6,112 bases of DNA from Deltaproteobacteria bacterium. GTDB lineage: Bacteria > Desulfobacterota > Syntrophia > Syntrophales > Smithellaceae. The position numbers and the translations under genes are program-made. Position 1 is the first letter of the stretch. Each line of letters opens with the position of its first letter. Below are positions 6,083 through 6,112 of this stretch, piece after piece. Below the pieces are notes generated by a model, which did no database searches, had not been told where the DNA came from, and saw only the letters and a list, made by a program, of their open reading frames with translations. The DNA lies in NCBI GenBank assembly GCA_011046295.1, contig DSAV01000265.1, forward strand, positions 1 through 6,112, given 5' to 3'.

Positions 6083-6112
6083 CTTATCTTCCTCCCTTCT
6101 TCACAACATTAA
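6083..6112 (-). promoter_or_regulatory. Ribosome binding site of the Fe-S subunit gene; end of the upstream gene probably here
   Basis: On the minus strand GGGAGGAAG lies a few bases before the ATG at 6082. The 30 bases to the window edge contain TAA and TGA triplets, either of which could end a preceding gene, most likely the catalytic formate dehydrogenase subunit. No promoter hexamers are visible, consistent with an internal operon position. The identity of the upstream gene is inferred only from the usual order. Confidence 0.5.

Overview
The window reads almost entirely on the minus strand and looks like part of an anaerobic, probably syntrophic or sulfate-reducer-like bacterial genome. 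Syntrophaceae or a related Desulfobacterota lineage is my best guess. That guess rests on a membrane formate dehydrogenase, NiFe-hydrogenase maturation genes and an FmdE-family protein occurring together; it is inference, because no 16S or other marker gene is present.

In the direction of transcription (right to left) there are three blocks. Block 1 (6112 to 4551) is the distal part of a formate dehydrogenase operon: the four-cluster Fe-S subunit (5279-6082) and the cytochrome b subunit (4609-5277). The catalytic subunit is presumably just beyond the right edge. The block ends in a strong intrinsic terminator at 4551-4585. Block 2 (4550 to about 376) holds hypF (2601-4430), hypE (1589-2599), an FmdE-domain protein (946-1539) and an AT-rich unknown ORF (565-945), all closely spaced like one operon, with a probable weak terminator near 376-404. 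Block 3 (328 to the left edge) is the N-terminus of a PAS-domain sensory protein.

HypF and HypE together make the cyanide ligand of NiFe hydrogenases: HypF carbamoylates the C-terminal Cys of HypE, and HypE dehydrates the thiocarbamate to a thiocyanate. HypE looks complete and ends in the expected Pro-Arg-Ile-Cys. HypF is clearly truncated at its 5' end. It begins inside the second zinc finger and lacks the acylphosphatase domain and the first zinc finger, and only about 180 bp separate it from the fdh stop codon, so the missing part cannot be a simple frameshifted upstream piece. hypA, hypB, hypC and hypD are not in the window.

The most notable points are the truncated hypF and its unexplained 120-bp leader, the divergent FmdE-like protein coupled to hypFE, and the AT-rich ORF whose reading frame continues for 62 sense codons past its stop. 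I saw no CRISPR array, tRNA, rRNA or insertion sequence, and no convincing new multi-gene system.
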